From positions 124,001-188,000 of the forward strand of contig JAWSVC010000022.1 in the NCBI GenBank assembly GCA_033852075.1: a stretch of 64,000 nt of DNA, read 5' to 3'. Below are positions 51,059 through 60,480 of this stretch, piece by piece. The notes beneath the pieces were generated by a model, which did not search any database, had not been told where the DNA came from, and saw only the letters and a list, made by a program, of their open reading frames with translations. Numbering within the stretch: position 1 is the stretch's first letter; every line of letters starts with the position of its first letter. The position numbers and the translations under genes are program-made. Source of the stretch: QZLE01 sp033852075. GTDB lineage: Bacteria > Pseudomonadota > Gammaproteobacteria > QZLD01.

Positions 51059-52015
51059 TTAAGATTTGAAGGTACCGTAGGACATCAACCTTTCATACCG
51101 CTTATCCAACATAACCTGCATCGGCATAGACTCAATCTCGTTAAGACTTCTAACCAACGCACGACGAATAATTCCCGCCATATTATCTGGTTTTCTATGC
51201 GCACCACCTAACGGCTCTTTGATTACCTCATCTATAAGACCTAACTCCAGTAGCCTTTCTGAGGTTATGCCCATCACTTCTGCTGCAGTGGATGCATAAT
51301 CTGCGCTTTTCCATAGAATCGATGCACACCCTTCTGGTGAGATAACTGAGTAGGTACTGTATTGCAACATCATTACTCTATCACCAACCCCAATGGCAAG
51401 TGCTCCACCGGAACCTCCTTCGCCAATTACGGTACAAATTACTGGCACCTTTAGCTGTGACATCTCAAATAGGTTTTTGGCAATTGCCTCACTTTGACCA
51501 CGCTCTTCGGCTTCGATCCCTGGATATGCACCTGGAGTATCGATAAAGGTCATTACCGGCATCTGAAAACGCTCTGCCATTTTCATCAGGCGCAATGCCT
51601 TACGGTAACCTTCTGGCTGTGGCATGCCAAAATTACGACGGATCTTTTCTTTGGTATCACGCCCTTTTTGCTGGCCTATTACCATTACCGGCCTACCATC
51701 TAAACGTGCTATACCACCTACAATAGCAGGATCATCTGAGAATGCTCTATCGCCATGAAGCTCTTTAAATTCTATAAAGATATGTTCGATATAATCAAGG
51801 GTATAAGGTCTTCTAGGATGCCTTGCTATCTGAGATATCTGCCACGGGCTAAGATTGCTGAAAATCTGCTTGGTCAGCTGTTTACTTTTAGCCTGCAGTT
51901 GTGTGATCTCTTCACCTATATTCAGGTCGTTATCATTGCCAACGTACCTTAATTCTTCTATTTTTGCTTCGAGTTCAGCTATCGGCTGCTCAAATTCAAG
52001 AAAATTCAGATCCAT
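51059..52015 (-). CDS. accA: acetyl-CoA carboxylase carboxyltransferase alpha subunit
   Basis: Transfers the carboxyl from biotin to acetyl-CoA in partnership with AccD. The N-terminal helical segment (FLEFEQPIAELEAKIEELR) and GRPVMVIGQQKGRDTKEKIRRNFGMPQPEGYRKA are characteristic; GEGGSGGALAIGVGD is the CoA site. 318 residues is normal. It follows dnaE. Confidence 0.96.
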   Translation of the reverse strand: MDLNFLEFEQPIAELEAKIEELRYVGNDNDLNIGEEITQLQAKSKQLTKQIFSNLSPWQISQIARHPRRPYTLDYIEHIFIEFKELHGDRAFSDDPAIVGGIARLDGRPVMVIGQQKGRDTKEKIRRNFGMPQPEGYRKALRLMKMAERFQMPVMTFIDTPGAYPGIEAEERGQSEAIAKNLFEMSQLKVPVICTVIGEGGSGGALAIGVGDRVMMLQYSTYSVISPEGCASILWKSADYASTAAEVMGITSERLLELGLIDEVIKEPLGGAHRKPDNMAGIIRRALVRSLNEIESMPMQVMLDKRYERLMSYGTFKS

Positions 52016-52094
52016 AATTTGCTCTTTTCTTTCTAAATTCGGTTTATCCTAATTTGTCTACTCTTTAAAACAGCTACAGTATCCATAAAAACGG

Positions 52095-55000
52095 CTATGG
52101 ATACTCTATTCTCACACTGTTTTCCGAGGTAATTCCTTTTAGACTTTGAATCAATTCATCGGTGGGATTAACAGCCCACTCACGCGCAAAATCCAGATTA
52201 GCCTTCGCACCATCGCCGACGTATTCTATCATAACTGGACACGCTCCGTGCTTAAAAGGTTCAATTACTTCTTTTAGTTTGAATGCAAAATCACTTTCTA
52301 CGTTCGATGAGAACATGGATATTATCAACCTGCGCGCATAATGCTCACGGGCTTCTTCCATGGTATATATCCTTTCGGCAATGATCTTGTTTTGCTCGCG
52401 CTGCTCATCGTAACGTAATTGCCCTGATGCTACAATAACTTGATCTCGCTGCAACTTAGCACCGTATTCCTCAAATGCCTTGCTGAATACAGAAATTTCA
52501 ATACGCCCACTTCGATCATCAAGGGTTGCAAATCCCATCTTATTGCCATCCTGGCTGATTCGAGTACGCAACTCAACGATCATCCCTGCAACCAAGACAT
52601 TTTTGCCCTTGGGTCCTCTGAAGCCTCTTGCAGCCCCAGACATAGAAAGTACATCTGCATTCTTCTTACTAACGATATGTCGTAATTCACTTTCAAACTG
52701 GCTGATTGGGTGTCCGGTCAAAAATAATCCCAACGTCTCTTTTTCCAGCTTTAAGCGTTCTGATTCCTTCCACTCAGGAATTTGCTCCAGTACTTTTCCT
52801 GAAGAGCTATCATCTTCAGCAGGCATATCAAATCCAAACAGATCATTTTGACCAGCCGCCGCAGCCTTGGAATGCTGTTCTGCCTCTTGCAGAGCCTCAG
52901 GAAGATTATGCATTAAACTAGCGCGGTTTATACCAAATGAATCCATAGCACCAGAACGAACTAGAGCCTCTAATACCCTTTTATTCACCTTGCGCAAATC
53001 AACCCGTTTACAAAAATCAAAGATATCTTTGTATTCACCATTTTCATTACGTTCATGAACAATACTTTCAATCGCGCCCTCACCGACACCTTTGATCGCA
53101 CCAAGACCATAGTTAATAGTCTTTTCATTATTAGCGCGAAACATGTAGTTGGAGCGGTTTACATCTGGAGGAAGCACCTCAAGCCCCTGCTCACGACAAT
53201 CCTCAATCAGGATAACCACCTTATCGGTGTTATCCATATCGGATGAGAGTACCGCTGCCATAAACGGGGCAACGTAGTGACGCTTAAGCCATGCTGTCTG
53301 ATAAGAAACCAATGCATAGGCTGCAGAGTGAGATTTATTGAAACCATAACCCGCAAACTTTTCCATCAAGTCAAAGATGTAGGTTGCTGTGCCTTCATCC
53401 ACATCACGCGCCACAGCACCTTCGGTAAAGATGGCACGCTGCTTCTGCATCTCTTCCGGCTTTTTCTTACCCATCGCACGCCGCAACATGTCGGCACCAC
53501 CAAGGGTATAATTTGCCAGAACCTGTGCGATCTGCATCACCTGTTCCTGGTAAAGGATTACCCCATAGGTTGGCTTAAGCACCGGTTCCAGATCCGGGTG
53601 CGGATAGGCCACATCAGCGCGCCCATGCTTTCGGTCAATAAAGTCCTGCACCATTCCGGATTCAAGTGGCCCCGGGCGAAATAGCGCCACCAAAGCGACA
53701 ATATCCTCAAAGTTATCCGGCTGCAGACGACGAATCAGATCTTTCATACCGCGGGATTCCAACTGGAATACTGCAGTGGTATTACTCGCTTTGAGTAGAT
53801 CAAAGGTCTCTTTATCATCAAGAGGAATCTGCGCGATATCGACTATGTCTTCGCCATTTTTCTGCTTATCTGCATTAATCGCCTTCAGCGCCCAATCAAT
53901 GATAGTAAGGGTACGCAGCCCAAGAAAGTCGAACTTGACCAACCCAACCTCTTCAACGTCACCTTTATCGTATTGAGTTACGACTGAGGTTCCATCTGGC
54001 TCACAATAGATAGGGGAAAAATCGGTTAACAATGATGGCGAGATAACCACACCACCGGCATGTTTGCCCACATTACGCGCAACGCCCTCAAGCTTAAGGG
54101 CAAGGTCAATCATATATCTGACCTCTTCATCGTTGTCGTATTTTCGCTGCAGCTCCTCCTCGCGCTCCATGGCTTCCTTGAGTTTGATTCCCGGTTCAAA
54201 TGGAATAAGTTTTGCAACCCCATCAACCAAACCATACGGATGCCCAAGCACGCGTCCAACATCACGAATCACAGCCTTGGCAGCCATAGTACCGTGAGTT
54301 GCAATCTGCGAGACACTTTCTCTGCCATACTTTTCTGCTACATAGGATATTACGCGATCGCGTCCGTCCATACAGAAATCAACATCAAAGTCAGGCATTG
54401 ATACACGTTCCGGATTCAGGAATCGTTCAAACAGCAGATCGTACTCAAGCGGGTCTAGATCAGTAATCTTCAACGCATAGGCCACCAAAGAACCGGCACC
54501 GGAACCACGCCCCGGGCCAACCGGCACATCATTATCCTTGGCCCATTGAATAAAGTCGGCAACAATCAAGAAGTAACCAGGAAATCCCATCTGGATGATT
54601 ACATCAAGCTCAATATCCAAACGTTCGACATACTCTTTTTTCTTCTCCTGGTAGTCAGCAGCAGACTCATCCAGCAAGAATTCAAAACGCTCTTCAAGAC
54701 CTTTATGCGAAAGTTCACGCAGGTAATCATCAATGGTAAGACCTTCCGGAACCGGAAAGTTTGGCAGAAAGTTTTTACCAAGGACAACCTCAAGCGAGCA
54801 TCTTCTGGCTATCTCAACGGTATTGCTGATTGCCTCGGGAATATCCTCGAACAGCTCGATCATCTCCTGTGGAGAGCGCAGGTATTGTTCTTCAGAATAT
54901 AATTTAGGGCGTTTTGGGTCATCCAGTGTATAACCATCACAGATACACACCCTGGCCTCATGTGCCTCGAAGTCGTCTTTACTTAGAAAACACACATTAT

Positions 55001-55592
55001 TAGTTGCTACCAATGGCACATCATTTTCACAAGCCAGACTAACCGCCGCATGAATGTATTCATTTTCACCCTCACGTCCGGTTCTTTGCAATTCTATATA
55101 GTAACTATCATCTGGGAACAATTGTTTCCATTCCTGCAGATGCTGCTGTGCATGCTCGTAATTTCCCGCAAGTAATTCTTTTCCAATCTCACCATCACGT
55201 GCACCGGAAAGCGCAATCAATCCATCTGTACGCCCCTGAAGAAATTCAAAATCAATTATGGCCTTATCGTTTACCTGCCCATGGGTATACCCTTTAGAGA
55301 TCAAACGCATCAGGTTCATGTAACCATCGTGGTTTTTACACAAAAATAAGGTACGAAATGGCTCATAATCAGAACGCGCAATCCATAGATCAACACCTAT
55401 AAGCGGCTTAACACCAGCACCCTGCATCGCCTTGTAAAATTTGACCATTGCAAACAGATTACTTTGGTCAGTCAGGGCAATAGCCCCCATACCCATTTCC
55501 GCAGCCTTTGCAGCCAACTTTTTGATGCGCACGATGCCATCAACTAGCGAATACTCGGTGTGCAGATTTAGATGTACAAACTCCTGACTCAA
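52095..55592 (-). CDS. dnaE: DNA polymerase III alpha subunit
   Basis: Replicative polymerase of 1165 residues. The PHP domain is at the start (HLNLHTEYSLVDGIVR), catalytic Asp residues in PDFDVDFC, GPGRGSGAGSLVAY, and near the C-terminus the OB fold and a beta-clamp motif region (QNDLFGF). All regions are present, with no frameshift. It follows rnhB by 26 bp. Confidence 0.97.
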   Translation of the reverse strand: MSQEFVHLNLHTEYSLVDGIVRIKKLAAKAAEMGMGAIALTDQSNLFAMVKFYKAMQGAGVKPLIGVDLWIARSDYEPFRTLFLCKNHDGYMNLMRLISKGYTHGQVNDKAIIDFEFLQGRTDGLIALSGARDGEIGKELLAGNYEHAQQHLQEWKQLFPDDSYYIELQRTGREGENEYIHAAVSLACENDVPLVATNNVCFLSKDDFEAHEARVCICDGYTLDDPKRPKLYSEEQYLRSPQEMIELFEDIPEAISNTVEIARRCSLEVVLGKNFLPNFPVPEGLTIDDYLRELSHKGLEERFEFLLDESAADYQEKKKEYVERLDIELDVIIQMGFPGYFLIVADFIQWAKDNDVPVGPGRGSGAGSLVAYALKITDLDPLEYDLLFERFLNPERVSMPDFDVDFCMDGRDRVISYVAEKYGRESVSQIATHGTMAAKAVIRDVGRVLGHPYGLVDGVAKLIPFEPGIKLKEAMEREEELQRKYDNDEEVRYMIDLALKLEGVARNVGKHAGGVVISPSLLTDFSPIYCEPDGTSVVTQYDKGDVEEVGLVKFDFLGLRTLTIIDWALKAINADKQKNGEDIVDIAQIPLDDKETFDLLKASNTTAVFQLESRGMKDLIRRLQPDNFEDIVALVALFRPGPLESGMVQDFIDRKHGRADVAYPHPDLEPVLKPTYGVILYQEQVMQIAQVLANYTLGGADMLRRAMGKKKPEEMQKQRAIFTEGAVARDVDEGTATYIFDLMEKFAGYGFNKSHSAAYALVSYQTAWLKRHYVAPFMAAVLSSDMDNTDKVVILIEDCREQGLEVLPPDVNRSNYMFRANNEKTINYGLGAIKGVGEGAIESIVHERNENGEYKDIFDFCKRVDLRKVNKRVLEALVRSGAMDSFGINRASLMHNLPEALQEAEQHSKAAAAGQNDLFGFDMPAEDDSSSGKVLEQIPEWKESERLKLEKETLGLFLTGHPISQFESELRHIVSKKNADVLSMSGAARGFRGPKGKNVLVAGMIVELRTRISQDGNKMGFATLDDRSGRIEISVFSKAFEEYGAKLQRDQVIVASGQLRYDEQREQNKIIAERIYTMEEAREHYARRLIISMFSSNVESDFAFKLKEVIEPFKHGACPVMIEYVGDGAKANLDFAREWAVNPTDELIQSLKGITSENSVRIEYP

Positions 55593-55618
55593 CTTCTAAT
55601 CCTCTCGCTTTGACCTGC

Positions 55619-56266
55619 TTATACTATTTGGCCATCTATATTAGCCGACCTTTTGATAAGCTCGCTGACTGGCCTGAATGATTTACGATGAACAGGTGTT
55701 GGCCCCAATGACTTTAGAGCCTCGACATGAAGTTTGGTACCATACCCTTTGTGCTGAGCAAAACCGTAGCCTGGGTATTCCTTATCAAGAATAATCAACT
55801 CCTTGTCACGCGCCTGCTTTGCAAGAATCGACGCTGCACTGATCTCGGCAACTTTTGAATCACCCTTTACAATAGCCTCTACCGGAAATTGGATCTGTGG
55901 ACAGCGATTGCCATCAACCAGGACATGATCAGGGGTGATATCAAGACCTTCTACCGCCCTTTTCATTGCCAACATAGAGGCATGCAAGATATTGATATCG
56001 TCAATCTCTTCAACCGAGGCAGTAGCAATTGACCATGAAAGAGCTCTTTCTTTGATCTGTTCTTCCAATACAATGCGTTTTTTTTCTGAAAGTTTTTTAG
56101 AATCCATCAAACCTTCGATAGGCTTTTTAGGGTCGAGGATAACCGCTGCGGCATATACGGCACCCGCAAGAGGCCCCCTGCCAGCCTCATCAACACCTGC
56201 GATCAATCTGCTATCATCATCTAATTGGATAAAATCAATGGCTTGTTGAGCTAAGTCCTTTTTCAC
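55619..56266 (-). CDS. rnhB: ribonuclease HII
   Basis: Removes ribonucleotides from DNA. GVDEAGRGPLAGAV has the first catalytic Asp-Glu pair, VDGNRCP the next, and KVAEISAASILAKQARD follows. I use a GTG at 56266 with AAGGGA 5 bases upstream; a TTG nine codons earlier adds MKRAKKGNV and is possible. Situated between lpxB and dnaE as usual. Confidence 0.93.
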   Translation of the reverse strand: MKKDLAQQAIDFIQLDDDSRLIAGVDEAGRGPLAGAVYAAAVILDPKKPIEGLMDSKKLSEKKRIVLEEQIKERALSWSIATASVEEIDDINILHASMLAMKRAVEGLDITPDHVLVDGNRCPQIQFPVEAIVKGDSKVAEISAASILAKQARDKELIILDKEYPGYGFAQHKGYGTKLHVEALKSLGPTPVHRKSFRPVSELIKRSANIDGQIV

Positions 56267-56356
56267 TACATTCCCTTTTTTGGCACGTTTCAAACATAAA
56301 CTGTGTTTGTTATGAGGAAGGAAATTATACCATCCATTAGAGTTTTGTGGTGATTA

Positions 56357-57559
56357 TTATTCCTTATTAATCAACTCAGCTATTGCCTCTGCCGCCTGCT
56401 TACTGGCATTACACCTAATCTCAGCCCCCATTCGCTTAAATTTGCGTAGCAATCTTGCATTTCCGTCATCAGAATCAAGCAAGCCTTTCAATTCGATACC
56501 AAGGTTTTCCCCTGTTACATCGTCTTGAATAATCTCTGGAATAAGTTTCTCTCCAGCCAGAAGGTTGGGTAAAGAAAAAGAATCTACTTTTATCAACCTC
56601 TTATAAATCTTATATGTCAATGAAGCAAGTTTATACGCCATAACCATTGGTCTGCCTATCAACATAACTTCAAGGGTTGCAGTACCTGAGGCCACTAAAA
56701 CCGCATCAGATGCTGTTATAGCATCTTTAGCCACACCATCTTTTATAGATACGCAATCACTAAGACCATATTCATCCACAAACTCTTTAAATAGCTCGCA
56801 ACAATTTTTTGTGGGAAGAGGAGCAATAAATTTAATCCCTGAATCTACAGAGCGTAACCAACTGCATGCGGATAAAAACGGTTCCGCCAATCTATTTATC
56901 TCAGAAAACCTACTACCTGGCATAACAGCTACCACCTTACATTGTGATGGCAAACCAAGTAATTTCCGCGCCTGAACCTTATCATCAATAAACTCTAGTT
57001 CGTCAGCTAACGTATGTCCAACAAAACGTACAGGTATATTATTTTCCTGATATATTTTTTGTTCAAATGGGAAAAGCGTTAGCATCAAATCAACAGCCTG
57101 CTTGATCTTTTTGATCCTACCTCTTCTCCAAGCCCAAACTGATGGACTGACATAATGAACAGTTTTTATTCCGGCATGCTTAATTTTTTTCTCAAGACCA
57201 AGATTAAAATCTGGGGCATCAATTCCTATCACAATATCAGCTCTAGATTCAATCAACCTCTGAGCCAATTTCTTCCTGATCTTTAACAGTTCCGGCAAAC
57301 GAGAAATAACTTCTGTTATCCCCATAACGGATAACTTTTCCAGAGGCACCAAAGACTCAAAACCAACAGCTTCCATTTTAGGACCACCAATACCAATAAA
57401 TCTTGCTTTAGGGTATATCTGGCGTAAAGAATCTATTAGGCTTACGCCTAAATTGTCCCCAGAATGTTCACCAACGACTATTGCAATTAATGGTGCCGAT
57501 AGTTTTTCGGAATGGGTTGCCAAATTATTGGATAGGTTATCTGATAATTCCACGATCAC
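56357..57559 (-). CDS. lpxB: lipid-A-disaccharide synthase
   Basis: Joins UDP-diacylglucosamine with lipid X. The GT-B pattern starts IAIVVGEHSGDNLGVSLI, and then IGIGGPKMEAVGF, YVSPSVWAWRRGRIKKI and VASGTATLEVMLIGRPMVMAYK. The start codon is a GTG inside the last codons of lpxA (23-bp overlap); another GTG is two codons later. 400 residues. Confidence 0.95.
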   Translation of the reverse strand: MIVELSDNLSNNLATHSEKLSAPLIAIVVGEHSGDNLGVSLIDSLRQIYPKARFIGIGGPKMEAVGFESLVPLEKLSVMGITEVISRLPELLKIRKKLAQRLIESRADIVIGIDAPDFNLGLEKKIKHAGIKTVHYVSPSVWAWRRGRIKKIKQAVDLMLTLFPFEQKIYQENNIPVRFVGHTLADELEFIDDKVQARKLLGLPSQCKVVAVMPGSRFSEINRLAEPFLSACSWLRSVDSGIKFIAPLPTKNCCELFKEFVDEYGLSDCVSIKDGVAKDAITASDAVLVASGTATLEVMLIGRPMVMAYKLASLTYKIYKRLIKVDSFSLPNLLAGEKLIPEIIQDDVTGENLGIELKGLLDSDDGNARLLRKFKRMGAEIRCNASKQAAEAIAELINKE

Positions 57560-58307
57560 TGGATTTAATGAATTCTAACATTTTACATACTTCAACCATA
57601 TCTCCATATTCATCCTCGATCTGAAGCAGAGCTTCTTCAAGCTTCTTACCGGACATATAAACAGCTTTGTATGCGTTTTTAATTGCTCTTATTGTTTCTT
57701 GACTAAAACCTCGACGTTTTAGCCCTTCTGAATTAATGCCTCGTGGCGAGGCCAAATGCCCCGAAGCAGTAACATAAGTCGGAACATCCCGATTTATTAC
57801 ACTACCAAATGCAGAAAAACTATGCGCACCGATCTTACAAAACTGATGCACTAAAGCAAACCCTGCGAGTATAGCGTAATCTTCTACCTCGACATGTCCT
57901 GCAAGAGAAGATGAATTAGACATAATAACATTATCATGCACAACGCAGTCATGTGCGATATGGCAATAAGCCATAATCCAGTTATCATTCCCTACCTGAG
58001 TATAGCCTCTATCCTGAACAGTCCCTCGATTAACCGTGCAGTATTCTCTGAACACATTTCGATCACCAATAATAAGTTTGGTATCTTCACCAGCATATTT
58101 CTTATCTTGCGGTTCTTCACCAATAGATGCAAATTGAAATATCTTATTATCTTGTCCAATCTCGGTTGGCCCATTAATAACCACGTGCGGCCCAACCCAG
58201 GTTCCATCACCAATAACAACGTCCTTCCCTATAATTGAGAATGCTCCAACAGTTACGTTGTTACCTATATGCGCGGAAGGATCGATTACTGCGCGAGAAT
58301 CAATCAA
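57537..58307 (-). CDS. lpxA: UDP-N-acetylglucosamine acyltransferase
   Basis: First step of lipid A synthesis, moving a hydroxyacyl from ACP. A left-handed beta-helix of hexapeptide repeats is obvious (IDPSAHIGNNVTVGAF onward), with the catalytic His in AHDCVVHDNVIMSNSS. 256 residues. 2 bp after fabZ. Confidence 0.96.
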   Translation of the reverse strand: MIDSRAVIDPSAHIGNNVTVGAFSIIGKDVVIGDGTWVGPHVVINGPTEIGQDNKIFQFASIGEEPQDKKYAGEDTKLIIGDRNVFREYCTVNRGTVQDRGYTQVGNDNWIMAYCHIAHDCVVHDNVIMSNSSSLAGHVEVEDYAILAGFALVHQFCKIGAHSFSAFGSVINRDVPTYVTASGHLASPRGINSEGLKRRGFSQETIRAIKNAYKAVYMSGKKLEEALLQIEDEYGDMVEVCKMLEFIKSSDRGIIR

Positions 58308-58309
58308 GC

Positions 58310-58747
58310 TTACACACCTCTTAATGTGCAGATAATATCAGCTTGAGCAGCCTTTTCCCCATCAACAGAAGCTGTTGCGGAAAACACCCACATTCCTCGC
58401 CTTACTTTTTCAACTTTACCTTCAAGAACTAATCTATCACCAGGCTCGACAGGTCTTTTAAATCTAACCTTATCCACACCGCCCAACAATACGATTTGCT
58501 CTCCATTCAATTCAGCTCCGGCACTTTTAAATGCCAAAATCCCACAAGCCTGAGCCATTGCCTCAACAATTAATACTCCAGGCATAACTGGTTTAATTGG
58601 AAAGTGTCCTTGAAAAAATTCTTCATTTGCGGTTACATTTTTATAAGCAACAACCTTACCACCAACTTCAAGCTCAGTTACTCTATCTACTAATAGAAAT
58701 GGATAACGGTGCGGTAAGATTGACTTGATTTCAGTTATGTCCATCAT
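58310..58747 (-). CDS. fabZ: 3-hydroxyacyl-ACP dehydratase FabZ
   Basis: Hot-dog dehydratase of fatty acid elongation. Catalytic His in PHRYPFLLVDRV and Glu in PVMPGVLIVEAMAQACG. Two adjacent ATG codons start it. 145 residues. It lies between lpxD and lpxA, the common arrangement balancing phospholipid and lipid A. Confidence 0.97.
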   Translation of the reverse strand: MMDITEIKSILPHRYPFLLVDRVTELEVGGKVVAYKNVTANEEFFQGHFPIKPVMPGVLIVEAMAQACGILAFKSAGAELNGEQIVLLGGVDKVRFKRPVEPGDRLVLEGKVEKVRRGMWVFSATASVDGEKAAQADIICTLRGV

Positions 58748-58871
58748 GTCTAAAACATATTCCTGTGTCTAAATTTATAAATCCAATATGAATTGAATCA
58801 CCTGAGGCCAACTGAGTCAATTATTAATTCCAATAATTTATTTGATTATTCCTTAAATGGTAAGAAACAAA

Positions 58872-59900
58872 TCAGATTTTATTCTCTAATTCTTTGACCC
58901 TTTTAAATAAACTCTCAAGCATATTTATTCGTGCTATTTTTTTCTTCCAGCTTTTATCACGATCAGCTGCAAAACTCGATGAATAAGCTCCTGGCTTATC
59001 TATTGATTTTGTTATCAACGATTTGGAGGTGATATGGACATTATCACATATATTCAAATGGCCTGTAATACCAACCATACCAGCTATAGTACAATTAGCT
59101 CCTATAATAGAGCTACCTGCTATCGCTGTGCACCCTGCAATAGCGGTGTTTTGTCCTATCCTAACGTTATGAGCAACCTGAATTTGATTATCAAGTTTTA
59201 CGCCATTCCCTATCACAGTATCCTCAATAGCTCCGCGATCAATAGTTGTGTTTGCACCAATCTCTACATTATCACCAATAACAACCCGGCCAACCTGCTC
59301 TATCTTAACCCATTCGCCCCCCCCTCTCTGACAGTCGTTAGCAAACCCAAAACCATCAGCGCCTATCACTGCTCCAGAATGGATAATACAATCTTCTCCA
59401 ACTTCACACTCTTTGTAGATTGTTACATTTGCAGCAATACGGCTTCTTGAACCAATAACAACTCCCTCTCCAATAACTGATCCCGAACCTATGCTAACCC
59501 CATCACCTATAATACAACTTTTATCAATTACAGCTCCAGCAGCAACCAGACAATCGTTTCCTAATTTGACTCCAGAGTCAATAAAGGCTTTAGAAGAAAT
59601 ATTTTCTATACTATTCTTATTTGAGTACAGCAGCTGTGAAACTCTTGCATAAGCAAGGTAAGGGTTAGTACTTAGCAAATAATTACACTGATTATCTTTC
59701 TTTATTTCTTCAAATAAATCTAAGTGAATAATTACTACTGACGCCTTGCATTCTTCTAATTGATTTTTATATTTCGGATTTGCAAGAAAACTAATTGAGC
59801 CGACACCAGCATTTTTCAATGTGGCGACTGTAGTAATTTCACAATCGCCATCTCCCCAGTATTCAACACCAAGATCTGCAGCAAGATCTTTTAGTATCAT
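58872..59900 (-). CDS. lpxD: UDP-3-O-acylglucosamine N-acyltransferase
   Basis: Third step of lipid A synthesis. An N-terminal uridine-binding domain (ILKDLAADLGVEYWGDGDCEI) is followed by hexapeptide repeats; catalytic His in VQVAHNV-type QIQVAHNVRIG. The ATG at 59900 begins one base after the skp stop and is favoured over a frame extended into skp. The C-terminus is a helix ending FKRVKELENKI. 342 residues. Confidence 0.95.
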   Translation of the reverse strand: MILKDLAADLGVEYWGDGDCEITTVATLKNAGVGSISFLANPKYKNQLEECKASVVIIHLDLFEEIKKDNQCNYLLSTNPYLAYARVSQLLYSNKNSIENISSKAFIDSGVKLGNDCLVAAGAVIDKSCIIGDGVSIGSGSVIGEGVVIGSRSRIAANVTIYKECEVGEDCIIHSGAVIGADGFGFANDCQRGGGEWVKIEQVGRVVIGDNVEIGANTTIDRGAIEDTVIGNGVKLDNQIQVAHNVRIGQNTAIAGCTAIAGSSIIGANCTIAGMVGITGHLNICDNVHITSKSLITKSIDKPGAYSSSFAADRDKSWKKKIARINMLESLFKRVKELENKI

Positions 59901-59901
59901 C

Positions 59902-60465
59902 TTACTTTTTTGCTTTTTTAGCAGCCTCAAAATCCTTCTTTAAGATCTGCAAAATGGCATCCGTAATATCTGCATTTGGGCTTGCAAAGATAACTCCATC
60001 AGATAAAACCAAATCATATTTATTACTTTTAGCATAATCTACTATGACGTTTGCAGTATATGTTTGCAGTTTATTTAATACTTCGTTCTGCCTTATACTA
60101 AAGTCTTCACGCAGCTCTTCACCAAGCCTCTTTAGTTCTCTTTTATTCGAGATTATCTCACGCTCCAGATTTCTTGCGGTTTCTGGTTTCATAACTGCCG
60201 CATCTCGTTGCAGCTTTTCTTCTTGATCACGTATATCCTGACCACGCTGCATCAGCTCCTGCTCTCTTGGAGAAAACTCTTCTTCCAACTTGCGTTTTGC
60301 ATCATTTACCTGTGGAGCTTCAGCCAATATTCGTGAACGGCTTACCCAACCAATCTTAACATCAGAACCATTTGCAGCAGCATTGACCTCCCCAGTATTA
60401 GCAATTACGCTAACAAAAAGACAAAATACAAACGTAAATTTAAAAATATTAGCTAACTTTTTCAA
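59902..60465 (-). CDS. skp: periplasmic chaperone Skp (OmpH)
   Basis: Holds unfolded outer-membrane proteins for BamA. Signal peptide ends near ANTGEVNAA; the mature part has a beta start (DVKIGWVSRSRILAEAP) followed by long helices (KRKLEEEFSPREQELMQRGQ) and a basic end. 187 residues, a little longer than in E. coli. It follows bamA by 15 bp. Confidence 0.94.
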   Translation of the reverse strand: MKKLANIFKFTFVFCLFVSVIANTGEVNAAANGSDVKIGWVSRSRILAEAPQVNDAKRKLEEEFSPREQELMQRGQDIRDQEEKLQRDAAVMKPETARNLEREIISNKRELKRLGEELREDFSIRQNEVLNKLQTYTANVIVDYAKSNKYDLVLSDGVIFASPNADITDAILQILKKDFEAAKKAKK

Positions 60466-60480
60466 CCTAATAACTCCATA

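Noticed and set aside
52440..54933. Many plus-strand frames of 60-135 codons across dnaE
   Set aside because: Antisense shadows of a fully intact dnaE.
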